A stretch of 64,000 bases of DNA from positions 1 to 64,000 of the forward strand of contig NZ_JAVIFX010000023.1 in assembly GCF_031157255.1 (NCBI RefSeq). Direction: 5' to 3'. Shown here in pieces: positions 1-7,600 of this stretch (position 1 is its first letter; each line of letters starts with the position of its first letter). The DNA is from Bradyrhizobium sp. LHD-71 (lineage in GTDB: Bacteria; Pseudomonadota; Alphaproteobacteria; Rhizobiales; Xanthobacteraceae). Made by a program: the position numbers and the translations under genes. The notes under the pieces were generated by a model. That model was not told the DNA's origin and did not search any database. It saw only the letters and a program-made list of their open reading frames with translations.

Positions 1-24
1 CGTGCGAATTTCTGATCCATAAAC

Positions 25-218
25 GACACTAGAATCATAAACTTGCTAGTGTCCTGATCGAATCCGAAGTTCGCTCTGAGCTCGCTGCAAAGTATAGCGA
101 ACTTCGGATTCGGGACACTCGTGTCCTGTCTCTGACGCCCGTATCGGCTCGCCGCGATTTCTTCGTACGAGCGTCAAAAACCAAAAGGACACTAGCTTAA
201 CTGAAGTTGCCAGTGTCC
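25..218. repeat. Composite palindromic intergenic repeat (family A, copy 1)
   Basis: A block of nested palindromes upstream of the first gene. A core CACTAG, about 13 mostly A+T bases, then CTAGTGTCC is seen at 27-55. It is followed by a perfect 17-bp inverted repeat (59-75 with 96-112, starting CGAATCCGAAG) and by a second CACTAG core at about 190-218 whose right half is degenerate (CCAGTGTCC). The same plan, core plus flanking hairpins ending in GGACACTAG, recurs at 30105-30271. No protein is encoded; this is a dispersed repeat that could form long hairpins in RNA. Confidence 0.75.
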
Positions 219-307
219 CTCTTGGCTCTAACGTTTCGCAGACGAGGTTACCGCAACGTGATACGAACGCTTGAACCGGGACGCTGGCCCCGCCGGATGG
301 CCCTGCA

Positions 308-793
308 ATGACCCTCTCCCGCATCCGCATCATGTTCGAGCCGGTGATCCGGCGATGCCTGCATCTCTACTGGCGGTTTGCGCGCGGCATGACCTTCGGC
401 GTGCGGGCGCTGGTGTTCGACGCGCAAGGTCGAGTCTTTCTGGTGAAGCACAGTTACGTGGAGGGGTGGCACCTGCCGGGCGGCGGCGTCGAGGTCGGCG
501 AGACGGCGCTTGATGCGCTCCGCCGCGAGCTGCACGAGGAGGGCAACATCGCTCTCGACGGGCAGCCGGTGCTGCACGGCGTCTACTTCAACCGCCACGT
601 GTCACGGCGCGATCACGTCGTCGTCTATATCGTGCGCGAGTTTGATCAGCCGGCCAAGCCGTTGCCCAATCGCGAGATCATCGACTGCGGCTTTTTCGAC
701 CAGAAGGCTCTGCCGGACGGCACCACAATAGGCACACGGCGACGGATCGGCGAGGCGGTCCAGGGTGAGCCGATCTCGCCGGACTGGAGGTAG
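308..793 (+). CDS. NUDIX hydrolase domain protein
   Basis: A 161-residue protein of the NUDIX fold, a family that cleaves nucleoside-diphosphate-X compounds. The NUDIX box runs over residues 58-80, with GGGVEVGE followed by RELHEE, where the two glutamates would bind the metal. The end of the box reads EEGNI rather than the usual EE-x-G-hydrophobic, so it is slightly atypical. An N-terminal stretch of about 25 residues rich in Arg and Tyr precedes the domain, as in the short NUDIX proteins often annotated as DNA-mismatch-repair or ADP-ribose types. The substrate cannot be told. It lies 52 bases before a GNAT gene on the same strand and may be co-transcribed with it. Confidence 0.85.
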   Translation: MTLSRIRIMFEPVIRRCLHLYWRFARGMTFGVRALVFDAQGRVFLVKHSYVEGWHLPGGGVEVGETALDALRRELHEEGNIALDGQPVLHGVYFNRHVSRRDHVVVYIVREFDQPAKPLPNREIIDCGFFDQKALPDGTTIGTRRRIGEAVQGEPISPDWR

Positions 794-845
794 GCCGGCT
801 GAGATTGTGGACGTCCCTTGCGTCAAATGCTAAGCGCGGCACCCG

Positions 846-1367
846 ATGCCTGAACTTTCCATCACGATTCTGCCGGAGACCGCCGCCGACGCGCAGCCGA
901 TCGAGCGGCTGCATGAGCGGACGTTCGGCCCGGGCCGTTTCGTGCTCAGCGCCTATCGCCTGCGGGAGCATGTCGACCACAGGCTCGACCTGTCCTTTAC
1001 GGCGCGGATCGGCACGTTGCTGGTCGGCTCAGTGCGCCAGCTTCCGATCTGCATCGGCGACACCAAGGCGCTGATGCTGGGGCCGCTGACGGTCGAGCCG
1101 CCGTTTCGCGCCCATGGCATCGGCCGCATGCTGCTGGAGCGCTGCTTGTCCGAGGCGAAGGCGAAGGGAGAACGCCTCGTGCTGCTGGTTGGCGATGCGC
1201 CTTACTACAGCCGCGTCGGGTTCAAGCCCGTGCCACGCGGCCGCGCCATCATGCCGGGTCCCGTCGACCATGCCCGCGTGCTGATCGCCGAGTTGCACGA
1301 GGGCGCCTTCGACGGCGTGTCCGGGCGTGTCCGCCCGGACTGGGATTTTGCGCGACGTGACGGCTAG
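846..1367 (+). CDS. GNAT family N-acetyltransferase (YhbS-like)
   Basis: A 173-residue single-domain acetyltransferase. The acetyl-CoA pyrophosphate-binding motif A is visible at residues 83-97 (VEPPFRAHGIGRMLL, with R88-x-x-G91-x-G93). A YYSRVGF segment follows around residue 120, which is typical of the YhbS-like subgroup. The acceptor substrate is unknown. It probably forms a short transcript with the NUDIX gene just upstream. A palindromic element lies immediately after the stop codon. Confidence 0.85.
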   Translation: MPELSITILPETAADAQPIERLHERTFGPGRFVLSAYRLREHVDHRLDLSFTARIGTLLVGSVRQLPICIGDTKALMLGPLTVEPPFRAHGIGRMLLERCLSEAKAKGERLVLLVGDAPYYSRVGFKPVPRGRAIMPGPVDHARVLIAELHEGAFDGVSGRVRPDWDFARRDG

Positions 1368-1370
1368 AGC

Positions 1371-1403
1371 ATTTGCCGGAAAAGTGGACACCGGTTTTCC
1401 GCG
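1371..1403. repeat. Short palindrome after the GNAT gene
   Basis: The arms CGGAAAA (1377-1383) and TTTTCCG (1395-1401) flank an 11-base loop. It sits in the 80-base gap between two convergent genes. It may be a degenerate copy of a dispersed alphaproteobacterial repeat or may act as a weak bidirectional terminator; there is no T run. Confidence 0.4.
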
Positions 1404-1446
1404 AAAAATCCAGAGCGCTTTCCGATCAAGCTAATCGAAAAGCGAT

Positions 1447-3831
1447 CTAGAACTTCAGGTTTGCGAACAGCCGCACGTTGACGCCGGGCATCAGCACCTC
1501 GTTCTTGGTGAATGACACGGCGCTCCGGATCTTTTCGTTGAGCAGGTTATTGCCGTAGGCACCGACGGTCAGTTCGCGCGCACCGAACCGTTGCGGATCG
1601 AGCGGCGTTCGGTAGCTGATCTCGGCGCGCAGCAGGTTGTAGCCTGCCGTCTCTGTTTCCTCTGCGGCGATATCCTTCTGCGCGAACGCGTGCAGCAGGT
1701 TGATTCGTGCGAACCAGTTGGCATCGCGATAGAACAGGCCGCCGCCGATGCGCGCCGGCGGGATGCGCGGCACGTTGCTGCCGTCGGTGAAAGTCGCGCG
1801 CACCACGTCGAACTGGTTCTCGATGCCCCAGACGCCGTTGAAGATTGGCGCGACGTCGAGCTGGGACTGGAATTCACCACCGCGGAAGATCGCGTCGCGT
1901 TGCGTATAGACGGCCTGGTGAAGATGATCGGCGTGGCCGTGACCTTCATGGGCGGGTTCCTCGTGCTCGGGCTCCTCATGGGCGTGGTCATGAGTATGGC
2001 ACGAGTCGAAATCGTCGTTGCAGAAGGCGCCGGTCAGATGCCGGTAGATGAAGTTGTTGAAGCGCGTATAGAAGACGGTTGCCTCGAAGCGGAACGGGCC
2101 CTTTGCCTTACGCAGGCTGGCCTCGATCGACTGTGCGGATTCAATCTTCAGGTTTGGATTGCCGATATCGAAGGTGGCCGTTGCGTGGTGGCTGCCGCGC
2201 GAGAACAGCTCCGCCGGCTTCGGGGCACGCTCGACATACTGGCCGGTGATGCTCGCGACCAGGTTGCCCGGCAATTCGTGGATGAGGCCGATGCTGCCTG
2301 AGACCGGCGTGAACGACAGGTTGCGACCGATGCCGATCTGCGGCACGCCGTCCGGAAGGAAGTCCGAAGGGAAATTCGGCATCGTTCCGTCGAGATTGAC
2401 ATGCTCGACCCGACCCGCCAGTTGCGCCTTCGTCGCAGGCGAGAAGCGGAATTCGTTGAAGAGGTAGCCCGCCACGCGCGTGTTCTCGTTCGGATCGAAC
2501 AGGCCGTTGAAGAGCGATCCGGGATTTTCCGGGCTCGATGCGGTGAGCTCCTGATGTCCTGCCTGCAGGCCGACCGCGGTCGTCATCTCGGCGAAGCGCG
2601 CATCGAACGGCATGAACTGCACCTCGAGGCGGCCTTCCTGCGCCTTGTTGGTGAAGGTCTGGTGGATCGTATCGCTCCAGAGATCGGCGGCGTCTTCTAG
2701 CCCAAGTTCGTTGTGCTTGTAGTCGGTGACGCCGAGCCAGAAACGAACGGCGTCGACGATCGGCGAGTCGGGGCGATACTCGCCCTTGACGTTGACTCTG
2801 GTCTGGCGCGCGTCGATCCGCTCATTCAGCTCCGAGCTGTGCAGGCCGGGAATACCATAGCGCGCCTGGTTGTGAGTGATCGACGCGCCGATGAAGCCGC
2901 CGTCGAAAATATACGAGGCGCCGACCGAGCCGCCAAAGCTGCGAGCCGACGAGTTGGGTTGGCGGCCGCCGACCGGATGATCCGGATCATCGAGATAGGG
3001 ATGGCCGGGGATCGCGTAGTCTCCATTGCGACGGCCATAGGCGTCGGCATGGAAGGCGACATTGCCGCCGGCCGCGTCGATCAGCACGCCGCTCTCGACG
3101 CCGCGATCGACGGTGGAGAAGGCCGAGCGCGTCTCGGCGGTGATGCATCCGGCCGCCGGTCCGGGAGCAACCACGCTGTAGCCATAGGTTTGCAACGGCG
3201 TCGGCCCGCAGGGCAGCGCTTCCGGAATGCGGTTGTTGGTGGCGCTGACGACGCCGCCGATCGACGTCGAGCCCCAGCGCAGCGCGGCGGGTCCGCGGAT
3301 CACTTCGATCTGGTTGGTCGCGAGCGGATCGACCGGAACGAAGTGGTCCTCGCCAAGGTCTGACACGCCGCCATTGTCTACGCCGTTTTCGACGATGCCG
3401 ACGCGATTGACGTCGAGGCCGCGAATGATCGGGCGGCTGGCGGCGCCCGGTGCGAAGCTCGAGCCAGTCATGCCCGGCTTGGCGAACAGCTGGTCGCCGA
3501 GCGTCGGAGCGCCCTCACGACGCAGCTCCTCGTTTGGGATGACCGTCACGGTCGCGAACTGGTCGGTGACGATCGGCAGAATGCCCTGTTGGGGCTCTTC
3601 TGCAACTGCCGGCAGGGTGACGCTGCCCGGCTGCTGCGGCTGCGCGGCCGGCCTGCGGGTGATGGGGCTTGGTGCCGTCACCGTGATTTGGGGAAGCGTG
3701 ACGGCGCCTTGCGCCTGAGCAGCACGATCTGCGGATGCAGAGATGACGAGCGTCGAAGCGCAGCACAGCAGCGCGCGCTGGAATGAAGAAAGCATGAGGG
3801 TCTGAGTCCTGAGGGCGTGTCGCAAGCGCAC
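1447..3831 (-). CDS. znuD: TonB-dependent outer-membrane receptor, ZnuD-like zinc receptor
   Basis: A 794-residue outer-membrane receptor: an N-terminal signal peptide (about residues 1-40), a plug domain (about 85-200, with VTVIPNEELRREG and IRGLDVNRVGIVENGVD) and a 22-strand beta-barrel ending in ...VNVRLFANLKF with the terminal Phe expected for barrel assembly. Residues about 607-640 form an extracellular-loop-like segment very rich in His, Glu and Asp (HTHDHAHEEPEHEEPAHEGH), a hallmark of the zinc receptor ZnuD. It lies 101 bases downstream of a small His-rich gene, and both follow a Zur-box-like palindrome, which fits zinc-repressed uptake of zinc. Nickel or cobalt as cargo cannot be excluded. 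Confidence 0.85.
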   Translation of the reverse strand: MRLRHALRTQTLMLSSFQRALLCCASTLVISASADRAAQAQGAVTLPQITVTAPSPITRRPAAQPQQPGSVTLPAVAEEPQQGILPIVTDQFATVTVIPNEELRREGAPTLGDQLFAKPGMTGSSFAPGAASRPIIRGLDVNRVGIVENGVDNGGVSDLGEDHFVPVDPLATNQIEVIRGPAALRWGSTSIGGVVSATNNRIPEALPCGPTPLQTYGYSVVAPGPAAGCITAETRSAFSTVDRGVESGVLIDAAGGNVAFHADAYGRRNGDYAIPGHPYLDDPDHPVGGRQPNSSARSFGGSVGASYIFDGGFIGASITHNQARYGIPGLHSSELNERIDARQTRVNVKGEYRPDSPIVDAVRFWLGVTDYKHNELGLEDAADLWSDTIHQTFTNKAQEGRLEVQFMPFDARFAEMTTAVGLQAGHQELTASSPENPGSLFNGLFDPNENTRVAGYLFNEFRFSPATKAQLAGRVEHVNLDGTMPNFPSDFLPDGVPQIGIGRNLSFTPVSGSIGLIHELPGNLVASITGQYVERAPKPAELFSRGSHHATATFDIGNPNLKIESAQSIEASLRKAKGPFRFEATVFYTRFNNFIYRHLTGAFCNDDFDSCHTHDHAHEEPEHEEPAHEGHGHADHLHQAVYTQRDAIFRGGEFQSQLDVAPIFNGVWGIENQFDVVRATFTDGSNVPRIPPARIGGGLFYRDANWFARINLLHAFAQKDIAAEETETAGYNLLRAEISYRTPLDPQRFGARELTVGAYGNNLLNEKIRSAVSFTKNEVLMPGVNVRLFANLKF

Positions 3832-3932
3832 GCGCGGCGCAGGCTTCCGCCTGACGGAATTTTAAGGTGATGGTCGCAAGCCGCGGCAACGAGCCGGGGC
3901 ATCGCGGATCGCACGGCGATGGCTAATCGCGA

Positions 3933-4307
3933 TCAGGATTGCGGCGGCGCGCGCGCTTCGAAGCTCGTGTGGTGTCTGCCTTCTGTGGCGGACGATGCGG
4001 CCGCCGCGAGAACGCCGTGCAGCGGCGACGCGCGCACGGGAAGAACGAGCGGCCCGGCAGCGAGTGCCGCCGTTGTCAGCGCGATGCAGGTTAAGCAAGG
4101 ATGGATCGCGGACGAGCCGTCGTGATCGTGGTCGTCTTCGCTGTCGCCGTCGGGGGCCGCGCTGTGCGAATGCTCGATGGCGGCGATATCGTGCTGCGCC
4201 GGCACTCCGCTGAAGTGGTGATGGCCGAACGAAAGCCCAAGATTGAGCGCCAGCGCGATCAATGCCGCGCATGCGCCAAACCTCAACCTTGCTCGCAGCC
4301 ACCCCAT
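3933..4307 (-). CDS. Small His-rich membrane/periplasmic protein, DUF2946-like
   Basis: A 124-residue protein with one N-terminal hydrophobic segment (residues 10-27), then HHHFSG, a His/Asp-rich stretch (EDDHDHDG, about residues 57-64), a CLTC pair around residues 71-74, a second hydrophobic stretch and the C-terminal RAPP motif. This arrangement matches DUF2946-type proteins, whose function is not established. It is the first gene after the Zur-like box and precedes the ZnuD-like receptor, so a role in zinc binding or handling at the envelope is inferred from composition and context only. Confidence 0.7.
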   Translation of the reverse strand: MGWLRARLRFGACAALIALALNLGLSFGHHHFSGVPAQHDIAAIEHSHSAAPDGDSEDDHDHDGSSAIHPCLTCIALTTAALAAGPLVLPVRASPLHGVLAAAASSATEGRHHTSFEARAPPQS

Positions 4308-4340
4308 TTGCGCCCGCCGCTTTCCAGATCACCCCGATCG

Positions 4341-4363
4341 GAAATGTTATAATGTAACATTTC
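4341..4363 (-). promoter_or_regulatory. Zur-box-like operator
   Basis: A 23-bp palindrome, GAAATGTTAT at 4341-4350 continuing AATGTAACATTTC to 4363. It differs by only one or two bases from the E. coli Zur consensus (GAAATGTTATA then N then TATAACATTTC, as I recall it). It lies 33 bases upstream of the DUF2946-like start codon on the minus strand, where it would overlap the promoter of that gene and of the ZnuD-like receptor. It is the only strongly A+T-rich stretch in this neighbourhood. It lies downstream of the DmeF-like stop codon, so it should not control that gene. Confidence 0.85.
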
Positions 4364-4380
4364 AGGGCCGGCGCGCGGTG

Positions 4381-5322
4381 TCAATGGCCGCCATGCTCCT
4401 TGCAGGGGTGAACCTCCACCGTGACGTGGGACAGCCCGTGCAGGCCCCCCAGACGCGCCTTGTAGACCGCTGGATCCTTTGGTTCGTCCGACACCACTGA
4501 GACCACGAGGGCGGAATGTCCCGGCCCGAGGCGCCATAGATGCAGGTCGCTCACCCGGTCGCCCTTGATTTCGAGCCTGTGCTTGATCTGCGAGGAGAGC
4601 GAGGCATCCGGCACCATGTCGAGCAGCACAATGCCGGCCGAGCGGATCAGGCCGATCGACCATGAAGCGATCACGACCGCGCCGACGATCCCCACGGCGG
4701 GATCCATCCAGACCCATCCGTAAAAGCGCGCGGCCAGCAATGCGGCGATCGCCAGAACGGAGGTGAGGGCATCGGCCAGCACGTGCAGGTAGGCGGCGCG
4801 CAGGTTGCTGTCATGGTGTCTGTGATGATGATGGTGGTCGTGGCCGTGATGGTGACCGTGGTCGTGGTCCTCGCGCAGCAGCCATGCGCTTGCGAGATTC
4901 ACACCAAGGCCGACGACCGCGATGACGATGGCCTCGTTGAAGCTGATCGGCACGGGCGCAAGCAGGCGCTGCATCGACTCGTAAGCGATCAGCAGCGCGA
5001 CGATGGCCAGGATGACTGCGCTCGCGAATCCCGCCAGCTCGCCCAGCTTGCCGGTCCCGAACGTGAAGCGCGGATCATGAACGTGCTTGCGGGCAAAATG
5101 ATACGCTAAGCCGGCGATCGCGAGCGCGCCGGCATGGGTGGACATGTGCCATCCGTCCGCGACCAGCGCCATCGAGCCGAACACCGTGCCGCCGACAATC
5201 TCGGCGACCATCATCGCCGCCGTCAGCGCAACGACCAGCCAGGTCCGGCGCGCGTGGTGATCATGTCTTGCGCCCAGGAAACCGTGATGGTGCTTCCATG
5301 GCTCGAGTGAATGTGTGTGCAT
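4381..5322 (-). CDS. dmeF: Cation diffusion facilitator, DmeF-type Co/Ni (Zn) exporter
   Basis: A 313-residue CDF transporter that should exchange cytoplasmic divalent metal for protons. It has six membrane segments, with the metal-site motif HMSTH in ADGWHMSTHAGAL of TM2 and HVLADALTS in TM5. This is the DmeF pattern, where the usual HxxxD of TM2 is replaced by a WHxxTH form. A very His-rich cytoplasmic loop (about residues 152-171: DHDHGHHHGHDHHHHHRHH) joins TM4 and TM5, and a short soluble domain rich in valine and ending in HPCKEHGGH closes it. No DmeR-type regulator is adjacent. It lies on the same strand just before the Zur-box operon, pairing efflux with uptake. Confidence 0.88.
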   Translation of the reverse strand: MHTHSLEPWKHHHGFLGARHDHHARRTWLVVALTAAMMVAEIVGGTVFGSMALVADGWHMSTHAGALAIAGLAYHFARKHVHDPRFTFGTGKLGELAGFASAVILAIVALLIAYESMQRLLAPVPISFNEAIVIAVVGLGVNLASAWLLREDHDHGHHHGHDHHHHHRHHDSNLRAAYLHVLADALTSVLAIAALLAARFYGWVWMDPAVGIVGAVVIASWSIGLIRSAGIVLLDMVPDASLSSQIKHRLEIKGDRVSDLHLWRLGPGHSALVVSVVSDEPKDPAVYKARLGGLHGLSHVTVEVHPCKEHGGH

Positions 5323-5393
5323 GCACGGGACTCCTGCGACCGCCGAACCAAGGCGCGATGGCCTGGTCCGGTACGATCAATATCATATTCAGG

Positions 5394-5514
5394 GTCGTCT
5401 TCGCGAAAGCGGGGACCCATAGCCATCGAATTGGAAGAGTTCGCACCGAATCAACGTGATTCATGGCCACGGTGGTCATGGGTCCCGGCTTGCGCTTCGC
5501 TTGGCCGGGACGAC
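5394..5514. repeat. Dispersed palindromic repeat (family B, copy 1)
   Basis: About 121 bp beginning GTCGTCTTCGCGAAAGCGGG and ending GCCGGGACGAC, with CATGGCCACGG-type inner pairing. Nearly the same unit is found at 61403-61523, and a variant at 55285-55387. It fills most of the gap between the DmeF-like gene and the next operon. Confidence 0.7.
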
Positions 5515-5532
5515 ACGCCTTGTTCTTGCAGG

Positions 5533-7596
5533 CTAGCGGCCTTCGCGCAGCCAGGTGGCGGCAAACGCACCGAGCAGCAGCAACAGGCCGATCACGCCGG
5601 CGAAGATCGGCAGCACGCCGATGCCGCGGACGACACTCGCCTCCCGCATCTTCAGTCCGAGCCAGCCGTCGCCGCGGAACAGGCTGGACGCACGGACCGG
5701 CAGGATGCGCGGCATTTCGAGCGAGGATCCGTTCATCACCCGCCGCGTGTCGCCGCCGGTCGCCTGCGTCAGCGGCGTCAGCATGTCGGTGGACGAGGTG
5801 ACCTCGGAGAATTCCTTCGGGTTGGTCGGGCCGACATTGATCAGCGCGGTCAGCTTGCCATCGGTCGCCTGCCACAGGCCGAGTTCGTCCGCGGTGAAAC
5901 TCGTGCGCCACACTCCGGGTTCGGTCATCGCCAGATTGAGTTGGCGCTTGGCGCCGGAAGGCGAGGTCACCGTCACCGGCGGGATTTCCTCGGTCATCGT
6001 CTGTCGGGTGACGACGAGATCGCGGTTCTGCACTGACAGCCGCAAGGCCTCTTCTTCCAGATCCGGCTGCTTCATCAGCCAGTGCGACAGCCGCCGCAGC
6101 AGATCGAGATGGGGTCCGCCGCCCTCATAGGCGCGCGCCCAGAGCCAGATCTGATCGGACAGCAGCAGCGCCACGCGTCCCTCGCCTTGCCGGGACAGCA
6201 CCAGCAGCGGCTTGCCGTCAGCGCCCTCCATGATCGAGGAGCCGGTGACATTGCGCGTTTCGATCTGACGGAAGAAGCGGCTCCAGTTCGGCGGCTCGCT
6301 ACCGGCCCCTTCGAGCCCTCGCGTCACCGGATGGCGCTTGCCGAGGTCGTTGACGCGTGCATGGAAGCCGCGTTCATTCACGCTGACCGGTTCGGCCGGC
6401 AAGATCGTATCGAGCGGCGTCCGCCAGATGCTGGTGTTGCTGGCGTAATCGGGACCGGCGGCCACCAGCACCGCGCCGCCATTGCGCACATAGCGCGCGA
6501 TATTCTCGAAATAGCCGATCGGCAGCACGCCTTGCCGCGCGTAGCGGTCGAAGATGATCAACTGGAATTCGTTGATCTTCTGCAGGAACAGTTCGCGCGT
6601 CGGGAATGCGATCAGCGACAGCTCGTTGATCGGTGTGCCGTCCTGCTTTTCCGGCGGACGCAGGATCGTGAAGTGCACGAGGTCGACGCTGGCGTCGGAC
6701 TTCAGCAGGTTGCGCCACGTGCGTTCGCCGGAGTGAGGCTCGCCGGAGACGAGCAAGACGCGCAGCTTGTCGCGCACGCCGTCGATGGACACGACCGCGC
6801 GATTGTTCACCGGCGTCAGCTCGCCTTCGAGCGGCGAAGCCTCGATCTCGACGATGTTCTGGCCCGCATGCGGCACGTCGACGTCGATCGTCGTGGTCTG
6901 GCCGCTGATCATTGTGCGCTGGCTGATCGTCTGTCCGTCGCGGCGCACGGCGACCTGGGCGCGCTGGCCGGTGACACCCTGGTCATCGAGGCGGAAGGTG
7001 ATCTTTTGCGGCTGTCCAACGATGCCGAAACGCGGCGCCGCAACGATGGCGATCCGGCGGTCACGTTCGTCCTTGCTGCCGGTGATCAGGGCGTGCACCG
7101 GCGCATTGAAGCCGAGCGCGGACGCGTTCGCCGGGATGTCGTGCACCCGGCCGTCGGTGACAAGGAAAGCGCCTGCGACGCGGTCGGTCGGCACATCCGA
7201 CAGCGCTGTCGTGAGCGCCGTGAACAGGCGCGTGCCGTCCGTTTCGCCGTCCGCCTGGCCGGCCTCGACCACGCGGACCTCCAGCCCCTTGATCTGCTTC
7301 AGCCGGTCGACCAGCGCTTCGCGCGCCTGCTCCGTCTCGCGTGTGCGATCGCCAAAATTCTGGCTCGGGCTCTTGTCGATCACCACGGCGGCGACCGACG
7401 ACAGGGGCTCTCGGTCCTCGCGTGTGAAGGACGGATTGGCGAGCGCCAGCAGGATCAGCGCCAGCGCTCCGACGCGGATCGCCGCGCCGCGCGCGCGCGC
7501 AAACAACAGGATCGCCGCGATGACGACGATTGCCGCCAGTCCGATCCAGAGCACTGGCACAGGTACAAGCGGTGCGAAGGCGAGGCCGTATTGCAT
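5533..7596 (-). CDS. Membrane-anchored BatA/glutamine-amidotransferase-like protein
   Basis: A 687-residue protein with two N-terminal transmembrane segments (about residues 12-32 and 37-53) and one near the C-terminus (about 655-678). The periplasmic middle begins with a VWA-like start (VAAVVIDKSPSQN) and then has a class I amidotransferase-like fold (VLLVSGEPH, LIIFDRYA, GGAVLVAAGPDY) that lacks an obvious catalytic Cys. It is the last gene of a four-gene operon with a MoxR ATPase, a DUF58 protein and a BatA/DUF4159 protein; the spacing to the upstream gene is 4 bases. The role is unknown. Related operons are linked to aerotolerance or envelope maturation, which is only an analogy here. Confidence 0.75.
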   Translation of the reverse strand: MQYGLAFAPLVPVPVLWIGLAAIVVIAAILLFARARGAAIRVGALALILLALANPSFTREDREPLSSVAAVVIDKSPSQNFGDRTRETEQAREALVDRLKQIKGLEVRVVEAGQADGETDGTRLFTALTTALSDVPTDRVAGAFLVTDGRVHDIPANASALGFNAPVHALITGSKDERDRRIAIVAAPRFGIVGQPQKITFRLDDQGVTGQRAQVAVRRDGQTISQRTMISGQTTTIDVDVPHAGQNIVEIEASPLEGELTPVNNRAVVSIDGVRDKLRVLLVSGEPHSGERTWRNLLKSDASVDLVHFTILRPPEKQDGTPINELSLIAFPTRELFLQKINEFQLIIFDRYARQGVLPIGYFENIARYVRNGGAVLVAAGPDYASNTSIWRTPLDTILPAEPVSVNERGFHARVNDLGKRHPVTRGLEGAGSEPPNWSRFFRQIETRNVTGSSIMEGADGKPLLVLSRQGEGRVALLLSDQIWLWARAYEGGGPHLDLLRRLSHWLMKQPDLEEEALRLSVQNRDLVVTRQTMTEEIPPVTVTSPSGAKRQLNLAMTEPGVWRTSFTADELGLWQATDGKLTALINVGPTNPKEFSEVTSSTDMLTPLTQATGGDTRRVMNGSSLEMPRILPVRASSLFRGDGWLGLKMREASVVRGIGVLPIFAGVIGLLLLLGAFAATWLREGR

Positions 7597-7600
7597 GGCG

